NCBI GenBank assembly: GCA_030841965.1
Contig: JAUUSJ010000101.1
Span: 1-15,252 of the forward strand
Source: Blautia sp.
GTDB taxonomy: Bacteria > Bacillota > Clostridia > Lachnospirales > Lachnospiraceae
Reading direction: 5' to 3'
DNA: 15,252 bases
Below the pieces are notes generated by a model, which was given only the letters and a program-made list of their open reading frames with translations, did no database searches and was not told the DNA's origin. Made by a program: the position numbers and the translations under genes. Positions 14,302-15,252 of this stretch are shown here, one piece after another (position 1 is the first letter of the stretch; every line of letters begins with the position of its first letter).

Positions 14302-14604
14302 ATATATATAATATTTTCCCCTAAAGTTTTTGGTATCATAATAATGTTCTCTTATCGTCCATGCCGGGCAGAACCCGGAAAAGTACGGTATCAAATACCT
14401 TCCCGGTTTCTCTCCAGTGCAGGCAGAAAAGGTATCAATTAGATGCAATCCTTTTGCCGATGGGCGGTAGTTCCTGAATGGTGTCGGTGTCTTTTCTTTT
14501 ATGATGCAGCCGTTTTCCTGTATTCAGGTATAGAGAGAAACGACACAAGGAACTTTAGGGAAAAGAAATAGTAACGCTGTCTTTATCACTAAAATTATAT
14601 ATAT
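14302..14604. mobile_element. Candidate inserted cassette between mobA and the relaxase gene
   Basis: This 303-bp segment lies between 26-bp direct repeats in the 433-bp gene-free region 14192-14624. It holds GATACC copy B and a further 160 bp. Near its edges are inverted repeats: TTTTCCCCTAAAG (14314-14326) with CTTTAGGGAAAA (14553-14564), and a 15-mer at 14298-14312 with its complement at 14594-14608. Inside, AGTTCCT (14469) and GTGTC (14481) can pair with GACAC (14542) and AGGAACT (14548-14554). CCTG-TATT-CAGG forms a small hairpin near 14517-14528. No gene of credible length is present. The inner structure could alternatively be part of an oriT. Confidence 0.45.
14327..14440 (-). repeat. 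GATACC module, copy B
   Basis: This is the inverted copy of A: 114 bp with one difference (A has GAGAAGG where B has GGGAAGG). On the + strand GGTATC lies at 14332, 14387 and 14431, spaced 55 and 44 bp. Outside the 114 bp, A and B share nothing, so the boundaries are sharp. Read on the minus strand, it follows mobA and precedes the relaxase gene. Confidence 0.9.
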
Positions 14605-14630
14605 AAATATTATATATACATATATTATTT
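14605..14630. repeat. 26-bp AT-rich direct repeat, right copy
   Basis: This is the partner of 14276-14301 with one mismatch (TAC against TTC in the centre). It overlaps the last codons and TAA of mobA, so the left copy looks like a duplicate of the mobA end. Confidence 0.6.
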
Positions 14631-14981
14631 GATTGACATCAACTTACGCCAAGTAACATTCAATTTATCTTGCATAATTACATAGTCTGCCATTTTCTTT
14701 TCTACCTCATTAAGAACCTCTTGATTAACTTCTTCCTTATGAATATTTACATACCTAGCCAACTGATTTATATTATTTCCTATACGTTTCATTTCCAAAC
14801 AAATTTCATCCATCGAACGAATAAATTCTTTAGGGTCAATAAGACCAACTCCTTTCCTAAAGACTCTCTGTCTAAAATAATCTGACATACATTTGCTAGA
14901 TTTAGAAGCTTTAGTTAGTTCTTCATATTCTAAATTCGTTAAGCGAACTTTCACTATTCTATCTCTTTTATTTGCTTTCAT
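14625..14981 (-). CDS. mobA: MobA-like relaxosome accessory protein (MobC family fold)
   Basis: This is a 118-aa protein of the bacterial mobilization (MobC/MobA) type, named mobA as in Bacteroides elements. The N terminus is a ribbon-helix-helix: RIVKVRLTNLEYEELTKASK, then MSDYFRQRVF. The family signature IGNNINQLARYVN lies at residues 72-84, followed by a helical tail. Such proteins bind oriT, bend or melt it, and help the relaxase nick. The start at 14981 is the only ATG fitting the domain. It is transcribed toward the relaxase gene, but 433 bp of gene-free DNA with repeat B separates them, an unusual gap for a mobAB pair. Confidence 0.88.
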   Translation of the reverse strand: MKANKRDRIVKVRLTNLEYEELTKASKSSKCMSDYFRQRVFRKGVGLIDPKEFIRSMDEICLEMKRIGNNINQLARYVNIHKEEVNQEVLNEVEKKMADYVIMQDKLNVTWRKLMSIK

Positions 14982-15003
14982 ACTATGATACTAAATAATA
15001 TAT

Positions 15004-15082
15004 GCCCCCAAGTTGCGAGGGGGCTAAACTCCTGATTTATCAGGCAAGATTTGGTTTTTGTGGACACAAAAACACATCTTGC
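15004..15082. other. Candidate oriT: three consecutive hairpins upstream of mobA
   Basis: Three perfect or near-perfect hairpins lie in 79 bp. These are GCCCCC with GGGGGC around a 9-nt loop (15004-15024), CCTGA-TTTA-TCAGG (15031-15044), and a long one in which GCAAGAT (15044-15050) pairs with ATCTTGC (15076-15082) and TTTTTGTG with CACAAAAA inside. Bacteroides oriTs usually lie just upstream of mobA and contain inverted repeats next to the nick. Alternatively the hairpins act in the mobA leader RNA as an attenuator. No nic sequence could be recognised. Confidence 0.55.
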
Positions 15083-15100
15083 TATTAATTTCTACAAACG

Positions 15101-15132
15101 CAAATATATAAATTACTAAACACCCTCCCAAA
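15101..15132 (-). promoter_or_regulatory. Promoter of mobA
   Basis: Minus-strand TATATTTG (15108-15101) is preceded by TTTG (15132-15129) with 20 nt between, a full Bacteroides-type promoter. Transcription would start near 15094, so the three hairpins fall inside a leader of more than 100 nt before the ATG at 14981. Confidence 0.65.
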
Positions 15133-15163
15133 CAAAAGGGAAAAAAATACAATTAGATAAGTT

Positions 15164-15252
15164 TTTTTGGTATCATAATAATGTTCTCTTATCGTCTATG
15201 CCGGGCAGAACCCGGAAAAGTACGGTATCAAATACCTTCCCGGTTTCTCTCC
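15164..15252 (-). repeat. GATACC module, copy C (cut by the window end)
   Basis: The last 89 bp match copy B (14327-14415) with a single difference (GTCTATG against GTCCATG on the + strand). GGTATC lies at 15169 and 15224, again 55 bp apart; the third box would fall about 15 bp beyond the window. It has the same orientation as B and lies upstream of the mobA promoter. Confidence 0.88.

Noticed and set aside
14276..14630. Replication origin suggested by AT-rich tracts
   Set aside because: No initiator gene, iterons or DnaA boxes are visible nearby; the AT tracts are better described as repeats and promoter DNA.

Overview
The window is an accessory, transfer-type DNA segment, part of a conjugative or mobilizable element (ICE or plasmid) from a member of the Bacteroidota, most likely Bacteroidales. 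The evidence is the low GC content, the Bacteroides-type promoter boxes (TAnnTTTG with TTTG/TTG about 20 nt upstream), and the near absence of Shine-Dalgarno sequences. The gene families fit as well: DUF4099/DUF3945 proteins, a Bacteroidota-style MobA/MobB/T4CP set, ParA plus DUF3408, and a lipoprotein with a Bacteroidota surface-export signal. I see no rRNA, tRNA, CRISPR array, transposase, integrase or replication initiator.

Layout. (1) 1-939: the end of an unidentified small gene, overlapping a zeta-toxin/PezT-type kinase gene. (2) 986-1651 (-): an exported M23 metallopeptidase, convergent with the kinase across a shared terminator and divergent from the next block. (3) 1692-8468 (+): a compact ten-gene run whose genes overlap or sit within about 17 nt of each other. 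It encodes two paralogous DUF4099/DUF3945 proteins, a DUF3991/Toprim primase-like protein, a bPH2 membrane protein, an exported VirB5/TrbJ-like protein, a free-standing topoisomerase-type zinc-ribbon protein, an HU-like protein flanked by two small related hypothetical proteins, and a lipoprotein. (4) 8643-11205 (+): a 74-aa protein, the TraG/VirD4-type coupling protein and an overlapping XRE regulator. (5) 14981-11496 (-): MobA-like accessory protein, relaxase, ParA and a DUF3408 protein. Upstream of mobA is a promoter leader containing three consecutive hairpins, the best oriT candidate here.

The DNA-processing logic is coherent. The MobA-like protein and relaxase would nick at oriT, the coupling protein would dock the complex to a type IV secretion channel encoded elsewhere, ParA/DUF3408 would help segregation or relaxosome function, and the Toprim, zinc-ribbon and HU proteins would handle transferred DNA. 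The M23 peptidase, VirB5/TrbJ-like protein and lipoprotein fit cell-envelope roles.

The least explained part is non-coding. Four intergenic places carry a GC-richer module built around GATACC, repeated at 55- or 44/45-bp intervals (close to whole helical turns). Copies A (8469-8582, +) and B (14327-14440, -) match at 113 of 114 positions in inverted orientation and bracket the whole coupling-protein/relaxase block. Copy C (15164-15252, -) runs off the window and is a direct repeat of B, so B and C bracket mobA and the oriT candidate. A diverged four-GATACC version, D, lies at 11267-11416 between the two convergent transfer operons. Copy B also sits inside a roughly 330-bp cassette bounded by 26-bp AT-rich direct repeats (25/26 identical) placed between mobA and the relaxase gene. 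I do not recognise this module family.
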